A DNA stretch of 64,000 bases from CBDHCC01 sp965261015. GTDB taxonomy: Bacteria; Pseudomonadota; Alphaproteobacteria; Sphingomonadales; Sphingomonadaceae. This document shows, one piece after another, positions 52,691 to 61,043 of this stretch (positions within the stretch are counted from its first letter, which is position 1; every line of letters begins with the position of its first letter). The stretch lies in contig CBDHCC010000001.1 in the NCBI GenBank assembly GCA_965261015.1, positions 930,001-994,000 of the forward strand, given 5' to 3'. The position numbers and the translations under genes were made by a program. The notes under the pieces were generated by a model, which did no database searches, was not told where the DNA came from, and worked only from the letters and a program-made list of their open reading frames with translations.

Positions 52691-52930
52691 ATGGGTGGCC
52701 TCAGTCTGTGGCACTGGTTGGTGGTGGGAATCGTGATCCTGCTGCTGTTCGGGAAAGGTCGCTTTTCCGACATGATGGGCGATGTCGCCAGCGGGCTGAA
52801 AAGCTTCAAGAAGGGGATGGCCGAAGAGGACGAGGCCGATCTGCCGCCCCGGCGGATCGAAGTCGGGGGCCAGCCGGTCTCCACGACCGAGAAGACCTCG
52901 GTTCAGCCGGAAGGCGAACCGCGCCCCTGA
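52691..52930 (+). CDS. tatA: Twin-arginine translocase subunit TatA
   Basis: A 79-residue pore-forming Tat subunit: N-terminal transmembrane helix (LWHWLVVGIVILLLFGKGR), the FGKGR hinge, an amphipathic helix (MMGDVASGLKSFKKGMAEED) and an acidic tail. AAAGGAG precedes the ATG. It heads tatABC, 78 bases after nagZ. No scpA or scpB gene lies in that gap, although they sit between nagZ and tatA in many alphaproteobacteria. Confidence 0.95.
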   Translation: MGGLSLWHWLVVGIVILLLFGKGRFSDMMGDVASGLKSFKKGMAEEDEADLPPRRIEVGGQPVSTTEKTSVQPEGEPRP

Positions 52931-52957
52931 TCTAACGCTCGACTGGCGGCTCCGCAC

Positions 52958-53320
52958 ATGTTTGATATCGGCTCGTCCGAACTGCTGCTGATCGCGGTGG
53001 TGGCGTTGCTCGTCATCGGTCCGAAGGACCTGCCGCGCGTGCTCAACAGCGTCGGCAAGTGGGTCGCCAAGGCGCGCGCGATGACCGGTCATTTCAAGGC
53101 CGGGCTGGAGACCATGGCGCGCGAAGCCGAGCTTGAGGACATGGAAAAACAGTGGGCCGCCCACAACGATCGCATCCTGAAGGATCATCCGCCGACTGGC
53201 GACCTGTTCGCCTCGCCGCCCGACACGGACGCCACTGCCCCGGTCGACGGTGACTTGAGCGAGGAGGACGGGCCGGCTTCGGCCGAGACTCCCGCCGCCC
53301 CGTCGCCCGCCGCCCCATGA
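52958..53320 (+). CDS. tatB: Twin-arginine translocase subunit TatB
   Basis: A 120-residue Tat receptor subunit beginning MFDIGSSELLLIAVVALLVIGPKDLPRVLNSVGKWV, the standard TatB opening with Glu8 and the GPKDLP turn. It continues with a long amphipathic helix (KARAMTGHFKAGLETMAREAELEDMEKQW) and a Pro/Ala/Asp-rich tail. It pairs with TatC to bind twin-arginine signal peptides. It overlaps tatC by ATGA. Confidence 0.95.
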   Translation: MFDIGSSELLLIAVVALLVIGPKDLPRVLNSVGKWVAKARAMTGHFKAGLETMAREAELEDMEKQWAAHNDRILKDHPPTGDLFASPPDTDATAPVDGDLSEEDGPASAETPAAPSPAAP

Positions 53321-54087
53321 GCGACCTCGACAACTCGCGCGCGCCATTGCTCGACCATCTGGTCGAGCTACGCCGCCGCCTGCTGTTTTCCGTCATGGCG
53401 ATCGTGGTGCTGTTCTTCGTCTGTTATACTTTCGCCCAGCCAATCTTCGGCATCCTGGTGCGACCGTTGGCGCAGGCGTTCCCGGTGGGGGAGGGGCGAC
53501 TGGTGTTCACGGAAGTCTACGGTGCCTTTTTCGTGCAGGTGAAAGTGGCGCTGTTCGCCGCCATGTTCCTGGCCTTTCCGATCATCGCGACACAGCTTTG
53601 GCGATTCGTGGCACCCGGACTTTATCGGAAGGAAAAGCGCGCGTTTCTGCCGTTCCTGCTCTCGACCCCTCTTCTGTTCGGGGCCGGAGCCTCGCTGGCC
53701 TATTTCGTGGTGATGCCCACCGCCTTCCATTTCCTCCTCAGCTTCGATGGCCCGGTCGGAGGGTTGCAGCAGGAGGCGTTGCCGGAGGTGAACGGCTATC
53801 TGGGCATGGTGATGACGTTCCTGATGGCGTTCGGAATCGCGTTTCTGCTGCCGGTCCTGCTTCTACTCATGGAACTGGCGGGGCTCGTCAGTCGCGCGCA
53901 GCTTGCCGGCAGCCGTCGCTATGCCATCGTGCTGTCGGTTGTCGTGGCCGCCATCGCGACGCCGCCGGACGTGCTCTCACAGCTCATGCTCGCAGGGCCG
54001 CTGATCGTTTTGTACGAAGGCACCCTGATCGTCATGTGGTTCGGAGAGCGGCGCGCCCGGCGATCCGAGCGCGCCGCCACGTCCTAG
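53317..54087 (+). CDS. tatC: Twin-arginine translocase subunit TatC
   Basis: A 256-residue six-helix membrane protein that recognises twin-arginine signals. The N-terminal LLDHLVELRRRLLFSVMAIVV, the loop LVFTEVYGAFFVQVKVALFAAMFLAFPIIATQLWRFVAPGLYRKEKR and the Glu of FTEVY are diagnostic. The gene ends 7 bases before the converging entericidin stop. Confidence 0.96.
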   Translation: MSDLDNSRAPLLDHLVELRRRLLFSVMAIVVLFFVCYTFAQPIFGILVRPLAQAFPVGEGRLVFTEVYGAFFVQVKVALFAAMFLAFPIIATQLWRFVAPGLYRKEKRAFLPFLLSTPLLFGAGASLAYFVVMPTAFHFLLSFDGPVGGLQQEALPEVNGYLGMVMTFLMAFGIAFLLPVLLLLMELAGLVSRAQLAGSRRYAIVLSVVVAAIATPPDVLSQLMLAGPLIVLYEGTLIVMWFGERRARRSERAATS

Positions 54088-54094
54088 GCCAGGG

Positions 54095-54220
54095 TCAGTC
54101 CGCGGCGTCTTCGACGGCACTTCCGGCGGATTGCAGGTCCTCGCCGGCACCCGCGACCGTGTTGCACGCCGCCAGCAGCGGCAGGCCGGTCAGCAGGACG
54201 AGGGAGATGATCTTGCGCAT
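54095..54220 (-). CDS. Entericidin-family small lipoprotein
   Basis: A 41-residue lipoprotein: signal MRKIISLVLLTGLPLLAAC with lipobox LAAC, then NTVAGAGEDLQSAGSAVEDAAD. This is the entericidin A/B pattern (NTVxGxGxDxxxxGxAxxxAA). AAGGA lies 7 bases before the ATG. It is 29 bases downstream of phyP on the same strand, so it is probably read from the nepR-phyP message; entericidins are often stress-regulated. Family members are envelope lipoproteins of uncertain role (E. coli EcnB is described as bacteriolytic). Confidence 0.88.
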   Translation of the reverse strand: MRKIISLVLLTGLPLLAACNTVAGAGEDLQSAGSAVEDAAD

Positions 54221-54249
54221 GAACTATCCTTCCGTGACATGGAAACCGT

Positions 54250-55881
54250 TCAACCCGGCACCTTGGCCGCTGGTTCCGACCCGGTGAGGCAGGGCACGTC
54301 GATCCGGAAGGTGCCGCCGCCGTCGTCATGTTCCAGCGGGGATCGCAGCTGACGGGAGAGTCCCGTCAGCACCCGGCCATAACGCATGTCCAGCTGGCTG
54401 GTCAGCGCGTCGGATCCGACGAAGGCGGGTGCCGCCAGGGTCAGCCGGACCGATGAAGGACCCACCGCCTGCAAGGTGACGGTCAGCGTCTGGGATCGCT
54501 CCCCGCACACGATGGCGAGTTCCGCCAGTTCCGTGACGATGAAGGCCACCGACATCGCCACGTCCTGCGTCACGAAGGCCGGGACCAGGGACAGACGGAT
54601 CGCCAGTTCACCCGCCCCTTCGTCCGATGAGAGTTGCAGCCCGTTCGCCAGCTCGCTGATCAGCGCGGACAGGCTGACGCCCGACGTGATCTCCGTGCCG
54701 GCGAAATGGTTGCGATGCACCACGGAAAGCGCGTCCACCCGCCGCTGAATGGAACGATAGGCGTCCTGCGCGCCGGGGTCCTCCGCGGCGCGCGAATGCA
54801 AGCTGATCAGGCTGGCGATCACCTGAAGGTTGTTCTTGACCCTGTGGTGAACCTCCCGGGTCAGCGCCGTTTGTCGCGTCAGCCCCGCCTCGACCTCGTG
54901 GATCGATCGCGCGACCAGAGCCGACAGATCGCGCAGGCCCAGCCCAAGGGCCTCGACCTCGCTCGCCCCCGTCCGGTTCTCGTCGCCCAGCGTGATCAGC
55001 GTGCCGGGTCGATAGGCTTCGACCTGGCGGGTGAGGAAACCGAGCTGTCGCGTGAACAGCCGATGGACGAGCAGCCAGCCGATCAGGGCGGACCCGACCG
55101 TCATCAGGATCGGCAGGCCGATGGCGATCCATTGAGCGGTCGTGGGCGGCAGATCGGGAACGGTGGCCGTCAGCGCCAGGTCGAAGCCGGGCAGCGCGGT
55201 GGTCATCGAACTGACGCCGAAGAAGCGCACGTTGGATCCCAGCCGATCGTGCAGGGTCATGGACCCGCTCGGCCCTTCCAGCGCGAGGACGTAGCGCCCA
55301 TCGAGCTGTACGGGATCGCTCAGCCGCTGGATCTCGGCCGTGGGGTAGCGCAGCGCGGTGATCCAGCCATTCTCCGTCCGACGACTGAGCAACAGCTGAG
55401 TGTCGGAGACCTGGGCGGTCAGGTTCGTTCCGTTCGGGGTCGGCACCAGCCAGTGCCAGTCGAAAGCGCACACGATCGTGCCAGTGCCATCGGCGATCGC
55501 GAAACCGGACACGCCCCGGTGGCGGGTGCGCACGATCTCCGTCGCCTGCCGGCACAGCGCATCGCCGCGGGCGGGAGGCGCCACCGCTTGCGCGGAGGCA
55601 GAGGCGGCGACGGTCGCCTGATCCTCGACCAGGTTGCGGCGCAAGCGCGCGGCGACCGACTCCAATTCGACCGAGAGACGTCCGACCCGGTCGGCCACCG
55701 CCGTTCGCCCGGTCGAAGCGGAGGCGAGAAGCGAGATCATCGAAAGCGGCAGCAGCATCGCGCCCAGGATCAGGAACACCTTCACGCCGGTGGACAGTCG
55801 GATCGACCGCATCCGGCCCGCCGATCCGCTGCCTGTCCCGCCGTCCACGGTGGCGGGTGACGACGCCACGATGTTCCTCAA
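54250..55881 (-). CDS. phyP: PhyP-like sensor, HisKA_2/HWE histidine kinase family
   Basis: A 543-residue membrane sensor: TM1 near residues 33-54, a periplasmic sensor domain of about 190 residues, TM2 near 250-273, then a HisKA_2 dimerization segment EVHHRVKNNLQVIASLISLHSR with the phospho-His (His346) and a C-terminal ATPase-like domain. The N-box reads TELAELA (450-456) instead of NEL-x-x-NA, so the metal-binding Asn is missing. In Sphingomonas, PhyP beside nepR acts as a PhyR phosphatase that keeps the stress response off, which fits this defect. It starts with TTG overlapping the nepR stop. Confidence 0.85.
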   Translation of the reverse strand: MRNIVASSPATVDGGTGSGSAGRMRSIRLSTGVKVFLILGAMLLPLSMISLLASASTGRTAVADRVGRLSVELESVAARLRRNLVEDQATVAASASAQAVAPPARGDALCRQATEIVRTRHRGVSGFAIADGTGTIVCAFDWHWLVPTPNGTNLTAQVSDTQLLLSRRTENGWITALRYPTAEIQRLSDPVQLDGRYVLALEGPSGSMTLHDRLGSNVRFFGVSSMTTALPGFDLALTATVPDLPPTTAQWIAIGLPILMTVGSALIGWLLVHRLFTRQLGFLTRQVEAYRPGTLITLGDENRTGASEVEALGLGLRDLSALVARSIHEVEAGLTRQTALTREVHHRVKNNLQVIASLISLHSRAAEDPGAQDAYRSIQRRVDALSVVHRNHFAGTEITSGVSLSALISELANGLQLSSDEGAGELAIRLSLVPAFVTQDVAMSVAFIVTELAELAIVCGERSQTLTVTLQAVGPSSVRLTLAAPAFVGSDALTSQLDMRYGRVLTGLSRQLRSPLEHDDGGGTFRIDVPCLTGSEPAAKVPG

Positions 55882-56093
55882 TCCAGTTTGCGCAAAAGGT
55901 CCAGCATGTCGGACGGGACGCCTTCGTCCAGCGCGTCGCGATAGGCGTCGCGCAGCACTTGTCCGACACCGTCGTTGCGAGGGGAAGGAACGGGGGCCGA
56001 TCCAGCCTCGCGTCCGCGCTTTCCACCGTCACGAACCGCGTCGGCCGCGGCTTGGCCGGGCTTCGGAGTGTCGTCGGGCGGTCCGCTGCTCAA
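55878..56093 (-). CDS. nepR: Anti-sigma factor NepR
   Basis: A 71-residue anti-sigma factor that holds the stress sigma factor EcfG until phosphorylated PhyR titrates it. The conserved core is at the C-terminus: VGQVLRDAYRDALDEGVPSDMLDLLRKLD, preceded by a disordered basic head. The TTG at 56093 is chosen because AAGGA sits 6-8 bases upstream; upstream in-frame codons belong to the promoter region. It overlaps phyP (TTGA). Confidence 0.9.
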   Translation of the reverse strand: MSSGPPDDTPKPGQAAADAVRDGGKRGREAGSAPVPSPRNDGVGQVLRDAYRDALDEGVPSDMLDLLRKLD

Positions 56094-56174
56094 TGCTCGT
56101 CCTTGTTCGCTCGGATGGTGTCGGTCCGCCGTCGCGGGTCCCCGCAAGACGACTGGATCGCACGCTGTTCGGCC

Positions 56175-56199
56175 AACCGCTCGGCGGCGGTAGGGTTCC
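56175..56199 (-). promoter_or_regulatory. EcfG-type stress promoter upstream of nepR
   Basis: On the minus strand, GGAAC (56199-56195), a 16-base gap and GGTT (56178-56175) match the alphaproteobacterial EcfG consensus GGAAC-N16/17-CGTT with one mismatch. It would place nepR-phyP under EcfG control as feedback, with a leader of about 75 bases. Confidence 0.55.
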
Positions 56200-56235
56200 A
56201 CCCGGGGGGCGGCGGATCGGTCGCCCCGCGTGCCC

Positions 56236-56264
56236 TTGACCTGTTCGCCCCGACCGCCCTAGCG
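56236..56264 (+). promoter_or_regulatory. Possible phyR promoter
   Basis: TTGACC (56236-56241) is followed after 17-18 bases by CTAGCGG, a weak -10. It is 59 bases before the phyR ATG. No GGAAC element is visible on this strand. Confidence 0.35.
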
Positions 56265-56322
56265 GTGTCGCTCACATCTGGTGGGCGGTCCGGCCCGCCC
56301 TCCATCCGGGACACAGACGATC

Positions 56323-57138
56323 ATGTCACTGGGCGACACACTTCGACCCCACCTTCCGTTCCTCCGCCGCTATGCCCGCGCGCTGACCGGCACCCAGCGT
56401 GCGGGCGACGACTATGTGCGCGCGACGCTGGAGACGGTGGTCGCCGCACCCGACGAGTTTCCGAGCGGCGTGGACGCCCGGGTCGGCCTGTATGCGATGT
56501 TCCACCAGATCTGGTCGGCCTCCGCACTGCGCGAACACGACGCGACCTCCGGGATCGCGGCCGACACCGGCGACGACTCGTCGGACGAGGCGATCGCGGG
56601 CGCGCGGCTGTCGCGCGTGACCCCGCTGGACCGCCAGTGCCTGTTGCTGACCGCGATGGAAGGCTTCGACCCGGACCAGACCGCGACGATCCTGGGCATC
56701 GACGCCGCGTCCGTGGCGCGCCACACCGAGGACGCGCTGGCCGAGATCGAGCGGCAGACCCAGTCCGAGGTGCTGATCATCGAGGACGAGCCGATCATCG
56801 CGATGGACATCGAGACGATCGTGCGGGACCTCAACCACGACGTCACCGGCATCGCGGTCACCCGGGACGAGGCCGTCGCGATGGCGTCCGAGCGCCGCCC
56901 CGGCCTGATCCTGGCCGACATCCAGCTGGCCGACGATTCGAGCGGCATCGACGCTGTGGCGGATATCCTAAAGGAGTTCCATGTCCCGGTGATCTTCATC
57001 ACGGCGTTTCCCGAGCGCCTGCTGACCGGGGAGCGGCCCGAACCGGCTTTCCTGATCACTAAGCCGTTTCAGCGTTCGACCGTGAAGGCCGCGATCAGCC
57101 AGGCCCTGTTCTTCCACGCCCAGACCGTTCCCGCCTGA
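56323..57138 (+). CDS. phyR: General stress response regulator PhyR
   Basis: A 271-residue anti-anti-sigma regulator. Residues 1-145 mimic a sigma factor (regions 2 and 4: LRPHLPFLRRYARALTG, TPLDRQCLLLTAMEGFDPDQTATILGI), and residues 148-265 form a receiver domain (VLIIEDEPIIAMDIE, phospho-acceptor Asp199 in LILADIQLAD, Lys247 in ITKPF). When phosphorylated, the sigma-like part binds NepR and frees EcfG. It is divergent from nepR, with 229 bases between the two starts that hold both promoters. Confidence 0.97.
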   Translation: MSLGDTLRPHLPFLRRYARALTGTQRAGDDYVRATLETVVAAPDEFPSGVDARVGLYAMFHQIWSASALREHDATSGIAADTGDDSSDEAIAGARLSRVTPLDRQCLLLTAMEGFDPDQTATILGIDAASVARHTEDALAEIERQTQSEVLIIEDEPIIAMDIETIVRDLNHDVTGIAVTRDEAVAMASERRPGLILADIQLADDSSGIDAVADILKEFHVPVIFITAFPERLLTGERPEPAFLITKPFQRSTVKAAISQALFFHAQTVPA

Positions 57139-57165
57139 TCGCGCCATCCAAGGATCCCATCGACC

Positions 57166-57357
57166 ATGACCGACGATCGCCCGAACCAGTCGCCGCCCGT
57201 TTCGCACGACGCCGACGGACAGGCCCATGTCAGCCCCACCCAGACCCGCGGCGCCAGCAAGGAGGGGGTGGTGCGCTGGGTGCTGATCGCCTCCATGCTG
57301 CTGATCGTCGCCGCCATGACGATCGTCTGGGTGACCGGCGCGGTCACCGCCAGCTGA
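57166..57357 (+). CDS. Small membrane protein between phyR and ecfG
   Basis: A 63-residue protein with a hydrophilic Pro/Gln/His-rich N-terminus (about 35 residues) and one C-terminal transmembrane helix (WVLIASMLLIVAAMTIVWVTGAV). I recognise no family. It lies 27 bases after phyR and about 100 before ecfG on the same strand, so it probably belongs to the stress regulon locus. Confidence 0.65.
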   Translation: MTDDRPNQSPPVSHDADGQAHVSPTQTRGASKEGVVRWVLIASMLLIVAAMTIVWVTGAVTAS

Positions 57358-57460
57358 TCGGAAGCGTCGGACACCGGGTCTTCCGGCTGTCACACCGCGT
57401 CCCTATATTGTGGCTTCGCCCATCGAAGGGCCCTGTTCCAGACGTTTAGCGAGGACCGCA

Positions 57461-58099
57461 TTGGCCCAGACATCCACCGTGCGACGCGACGCGGACGGCA
57501 AGCCGATCGAAACGCTGCCGGACGACGAGTTCAAGGCTCAGCTCGCCCTGGTCATCCCGCACCTGCGCGCATTCGGCCGGTCTCTCGCCGGGAACCGCGA
57601 GAATGCGGACGACTTGGTGCAGGAAACGCTGCTCAAGGCGTGGACGGCGCGCAAGCGCTACCAGGCCGGGACCAACATGCGCGCCTGGACCTTCATCATC
57701 CTGCGCAACCTGTTCCTCAGCCAGGTGCGGCGCGCGCGCTTCAAGGGCGATTGGGACGACCTGGTGGCCGAACGCGTGCTGGCCGCGCCGGCCTCGCAGG
57801 ACAAGCACATCCAGCTCGCCGACGTGCAGCGTGGTCTTCAATGTCTGCCGGCCGCCCAGCGCGAAGCCCTGGTCCTGGTCGGTGCCGGCGGCTTCGCTTA
57901 TGAAGAGGCGGCCGCGATCTGCGGCGTGGCGGTCGGCACGATCAAGAGTCGCGTCGCCCGAGGGCGCGCGGCCCTGGAATTGCTGATGAGCGGCGACGCC
58001 ATGGGTGGCCGCCGCGACGCCGCCGATCCCAACCCGAACGGACAGGCGCCGGTCGACACGATCATGGCCGATGTGGCCCAGTTGGCCGGAGAGCGCTGA
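57461..58099 (+). CDS. ecfG: General stress ECF sigma factor EcfG
   Basis: A 212-residue ECF sigma factor of the EcfG (ECF15) group. Region 2 is at residues about 25-95 (LVIPHLRAFGRSLAGNRENADDLVQETLLKAWTARKRYQAGTNMRAWTFIILRN) and region 4 at about 120-180 (LPAAQREALVLVGAGGFAYEEAAAICGVAVGTIKSRVARGRAAL). It directs the general stress regulon and is inhibited by NepR. TTG 57461 is chosen because GAGGA precedes it by 5 bases; the upstream open frame looks non-coding. Confidence 0.93.
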   Translation: MAQTSTVRRDADGKPIETLPDDEFKAQLALVIPHLRAFGRSLAGNRENADDLVQETLLKAWTARKRYQAGTNMRAWTFIILRNLFLSQVRRARFKGDWDDLVAERVLAAPASQDKHIQLADVQRGLQCLPAAQREALVLVGAGGFAYEEAAAICGVAVGTIKSRVARGRAALELLMSGDAMGGRRDAADPNPNGQAPVDTIMADVAQLAGER

Positions 58100-58156
58100 G
58101 CGGACGCGTCCCGTGATCCGTCGCTCGGGCGGATTGCTCAAGATCCAGTGGGCTCG

Positions 58157-60853
58157 ATGAGCTTCACGGTCCGCGACGACGCGGTGCGTCGGCTGTCGGA
58201 CAGTCCCTTCCTGACCGCGTGCCTGGCGCGTTTTCCGGCAATCGGGGACGCGTTCCGCGCGGGCGGTGCGGACGCGGCGGTCGCCTTGGCGCTGGAGCCT
58301 GAGGCGGAACGATCCGTCCGGGCGGACCTGCGGGTGCGCCGGACGCGCCTGGCGCTGGCGGTCGCCCTGGCCGATCTCTCGGAGGAATGGCCGTTCGACC
58401 GCGTGGTGGCGCAGCTGTCGGCCTTCGCCGACGAGGCGAGCGAGCGCGCGCTGACGCAGGCGGTGCGGCAGGCGGTGCCCGGCTGGGACGCGGAGCGGGT
58501 GCCCGGCTTTTGCGTCCTGGCGCTGGGCAAGCACGGCGGGCGCGAACTCAACTACTCGTCCGACATCGACCCGATCCTCCTCTACGATCCCGATCGGGTC
58601 CCGCGCCGGCCGCGCGACGATCCCCGGCAGTCGGCGGAGCGGATCGCGCGGGCCTGGGTCGACCTGCTGCAGGCGCGTGACGGCGACGGCTATGTGTTCC
58701 GCGTCGACCTGCGCCTGCGCCCCTCGCCAGAGGTGTCGCCGCCCGCGGTGCCGATCGACGGCGCGGTGGCGCATTACGAGGCCGCCGCCTTGCCGTGGGA
58801 ACGCGCGGCCATGGTTCGGGCCCGCGTGGCGGCGGGCGACCTCGATCTGGGCGAGCGCTTCCTGAAGGACATCGAGCCGTTCGTGTGGCGTCGGTCGCTG
58901 GATTTCGGCGCGGCCGCGGAACTCGTGGACATGGCGGCCCGAATCCGCGGCGCGGCTGGGGTCGGCGACACCGCGGCACCGGGCGGCGATCTGAAGCGGG
59001 GGTGCGGCGGCATTCGGGAGGTGGAGTTCTTCGTCCAGGCCCATCAGCTGATCCATGGCGGCCGCGATCCGTCCCTGCGCGAACCGAACCTGCTGTTGGC
59101 GCTCGACCGCCTCGTCGCGGCACAGCGCCTCGAACAGCCCGTCGCGGCCCGGCTGTCCGCCGCCTATCGCCGGCTGCGCACGGTGGAACACCGCCTGCAG
59201 ATGATCGACGATCGTCAGACCCACAGCCTGCCCGCCGATCGGGCGGCGCTGGACGCGGTGGGCAGGCTGGATGGTCGACCGGACGGCGAGGCTCTGCTGG
59301 CCAGTCTGCGCCCGGCGGTCCGCGACGTGTCGGCCCATTTCGCCGAACTGGACAAGCGGCCGGACGCCAGACTTCCCTTCGCCGACGAGCCGCTGAAGGC
59401 GGAACTGGCCCGTGTCGGCTTCGCGGACCCGGCGGCGGCCGCCCGGCAGGTCGCGGCCTGGCGCGCGGCGGGCATGCCGGCGCTGCGGTCCGGTGCCGCG
59501 CAGTCGGCGCTGGAGGCGGTGTTGCCGCTGCTCGCCTCGCGCTTCGGCGACGCGGCGGACCCGCTGTCGGCGCTGCACCGATTCGACGACCTGCTGCGCC
59601 GTTTGCCGAGCGCGGTGGAGCTGTTGCGCCTGCTGGGTGCCAATCCAGAGCTGGCGCGTACTCTTGTCGACCTGATGGCCGCCGCGCCGGCGCTGGCCGA
59701 CATGCTCGCCGACCGGCCCAACCTGCTCGATCGGCTGCTGGACGCCAGCGCCTTCGACGAGCCGGCGGACGCGACCAGCCTGTCCGATCGGTGGCGGCGA
59801 CTGGCGGACCCGCTGCCCCACGAGGTCGCGCTCGACCGCTTGCGGCACTGGGTGGGCGAGGAGCGCTTCACACTCGGCGTGCAGGCGGTGACGGGAAGCC
59901 GCGCCCCGGACATCCTGTCAGCGGGCTACGCCGCCGCGGCGGAGGCGGCCGTGCAGACCGCCGTAGCGGTGACCGCGCGGGACTTCGAAGCGCGCAACGG
60001 CCGGATCGACGGTGGCTTGGTGGTCCTCGCGCTCGGGCGGCTGGGCGGCCGCGCGCTGACTCACGCGTCCGACCTGGACCTGGTGTTTTTGCATTCCAGT
60101 CCGCCGGGCGCGCGTTCGGACGGACCAGTGCGCCACGACGCCACCATCTATTGGAATCGGTTCGCCCAGCGGGTGATCGCCGCCTTGTCCGTCCCCACCG
60201 CGATGGGACCGCTCTACGATGTCGACGTGCGCCTGCGACCGTCGGGCGAGCAGGGGCCGCTGGTGATCGCGATCGACGCATTCCTACGCTACGGCCTGGA
60301 CAGCGCCTGGACCTGGGAACGCATGTCGTTCGCGCGCGCGCGGGTGATCGATGCCGCCCCGGCGGATCGCGCGGCGGCGGCGGACGCGCTGACGGCGATC
60401 GCCCGCAAGCGGGTCGCCGCCGACAGCATCTGGGCCGATGCGGCCGCGATGCGGGCGCGGATCGACTCGGCCAAGCCGCCACGCGGACCGCTGGACCTGA
60501 AGCTGCTGCCGGGTGGCCTGGTGGACCTGGAGTTCCTGATCCACGCCAGCCAGCTTGTCAGCGGTGACGGCCTCGACCCGCATCTGCCGACAGCGCTGAC
60601 GGCCTTGATCGCCCGCGGCCATTTGCCACCGGCGTTGGCGCCGGCGCTCCGGCTCCTCGGCGACGCGCTGTTTCTGCTTCGACTGACCGCGCCCGACGGC
60701 CGAACCCTCTCGACCGCGGCAGCACACCGCACGGCGCGCGCATGCGAACGACAGACGTGGGAGATGCTGGCCGCGGACCTGCTCGCCGCTCGGCAGACCG
60801 TGGCGGGTGTGTGGCGCGAGCGCTTCGGGTCGGATCGGGCCGTCGCACCCTAG
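58157..60853 (+). CDS. glnE: Bifunctional glutamine synthetase adenylyltransferase/deadenylase
   Basis: An 898-residue enzyme that adds and removes AMP on glutamine synthetase in response to nitrogen signals. It has two nucleotidyltransferase domains: the N-terminal one carries LALGKHGGRELNYSSDIDPILLYD and the C-terminal one LALGRLGGRALTHASDLDLVFLH, each with the metal-binding G-G/D-x-D pattern. KRGCGGIREVEFFVQAHQLIHGGRDP and PGGLVDLEFLIHASQL are also typical. The start is either ATG 58157 or GTG 58148; neither has a clear ribosome site. It is slightly shorter than the E. coli protein. Confidence 0.95.
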   Translation: MSFTVRDDAVRRLSDSPFLTACLARFPAIGDAFRAGGADAAVALALEPEAERSVRADLRVRRTRLALAVALADLSEEWPFDRVVAQLSAFADEASERALTQAVRQAVPGWDAERVPGFCVLALGKHGGRELNYSSDIDPILLYDPDRVPRRPRDDPRQSAERIARAWVDLLQARDGDGYVFRVDLRLRPSPEVSPPAVPIDGAVAHYEAAALPWERAAMVRARVAAGDLDLGERFLKDIEPFVWRRSLDFGAAAELVDMAARIRGAAGVGDTAAPGGDLKRGCGGIREVEFFVQAHQLIHGGRDPSLREPNLLLALDRLVAAQRLEQPVAARLSAAYRRLRTVEHRLQMIDDRQTHSLPADRAALDAVGRLDGRPDGEALLASLRPAVRDVSAHFAELDKRPDARLPFADEPLKAELARVGFADPAAAARQVAAWRAAGMPALRSGAAQSALEAVLPLLASRFGDAADPLSALHRFDDLLRRLPSAVELLRLLGANPELARTLVDLMAAAPALADMLADRPNLLDRLLDASAFDEPADATSLSDRWRRLADPLPHEVALDRLRHWVGEERFTLGVQAVTGSRAPDILSAGYAAAAEAAVQTAVAVTARDFEARNGRIDGGLVVLALGRLGGRALTHASDLDLVFLHSSPPGARSDGPVRHDATIYWNRFAQRVIAALSVPTAMGPLYDVDVRLRPSGEQGPLVIAIDAFLRYGLDSAWTWERMSFARARVIDAAPADRAAAADALTAIARKRVAADSIWADAAAMRARIDSAKPPRGPLDLKLLPGGLVDLEFLIHASQLVSGDGLDPHLPTALTALIARGHLPPALAPALRLLGDALFLLRLTAPDGRTLSTAAAHRTARACERQTWEMLAADLLAARQTVAGVWRERFGSDRAVAP

Positions 60854-61043
60854 TCCAAGGGAGGTTTATCGCTCGGCAGGATCAACTCATCCCGCCACGC
60901 GAACGCGCCGCCGCGCTGTTAACCAGTCTTTGTTGATGCCACGCCAACTCTCCGACACACCGAATGTCAGACACCGCGATGAGGGGCCAACGAGCCCGGA
61001 GGTCGGCGGTTCCGCCTGACGCAAAAGTTTCTGGAGAACGCCC

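Noticed and set aside
61002..61020. GTCGGCGG/CCGCCTGAC hairpin before the M23 peptidase.
   Set aside because: There is no T run and it is too close to the ribosome site to be a terminator; its meaning cannot be supported.
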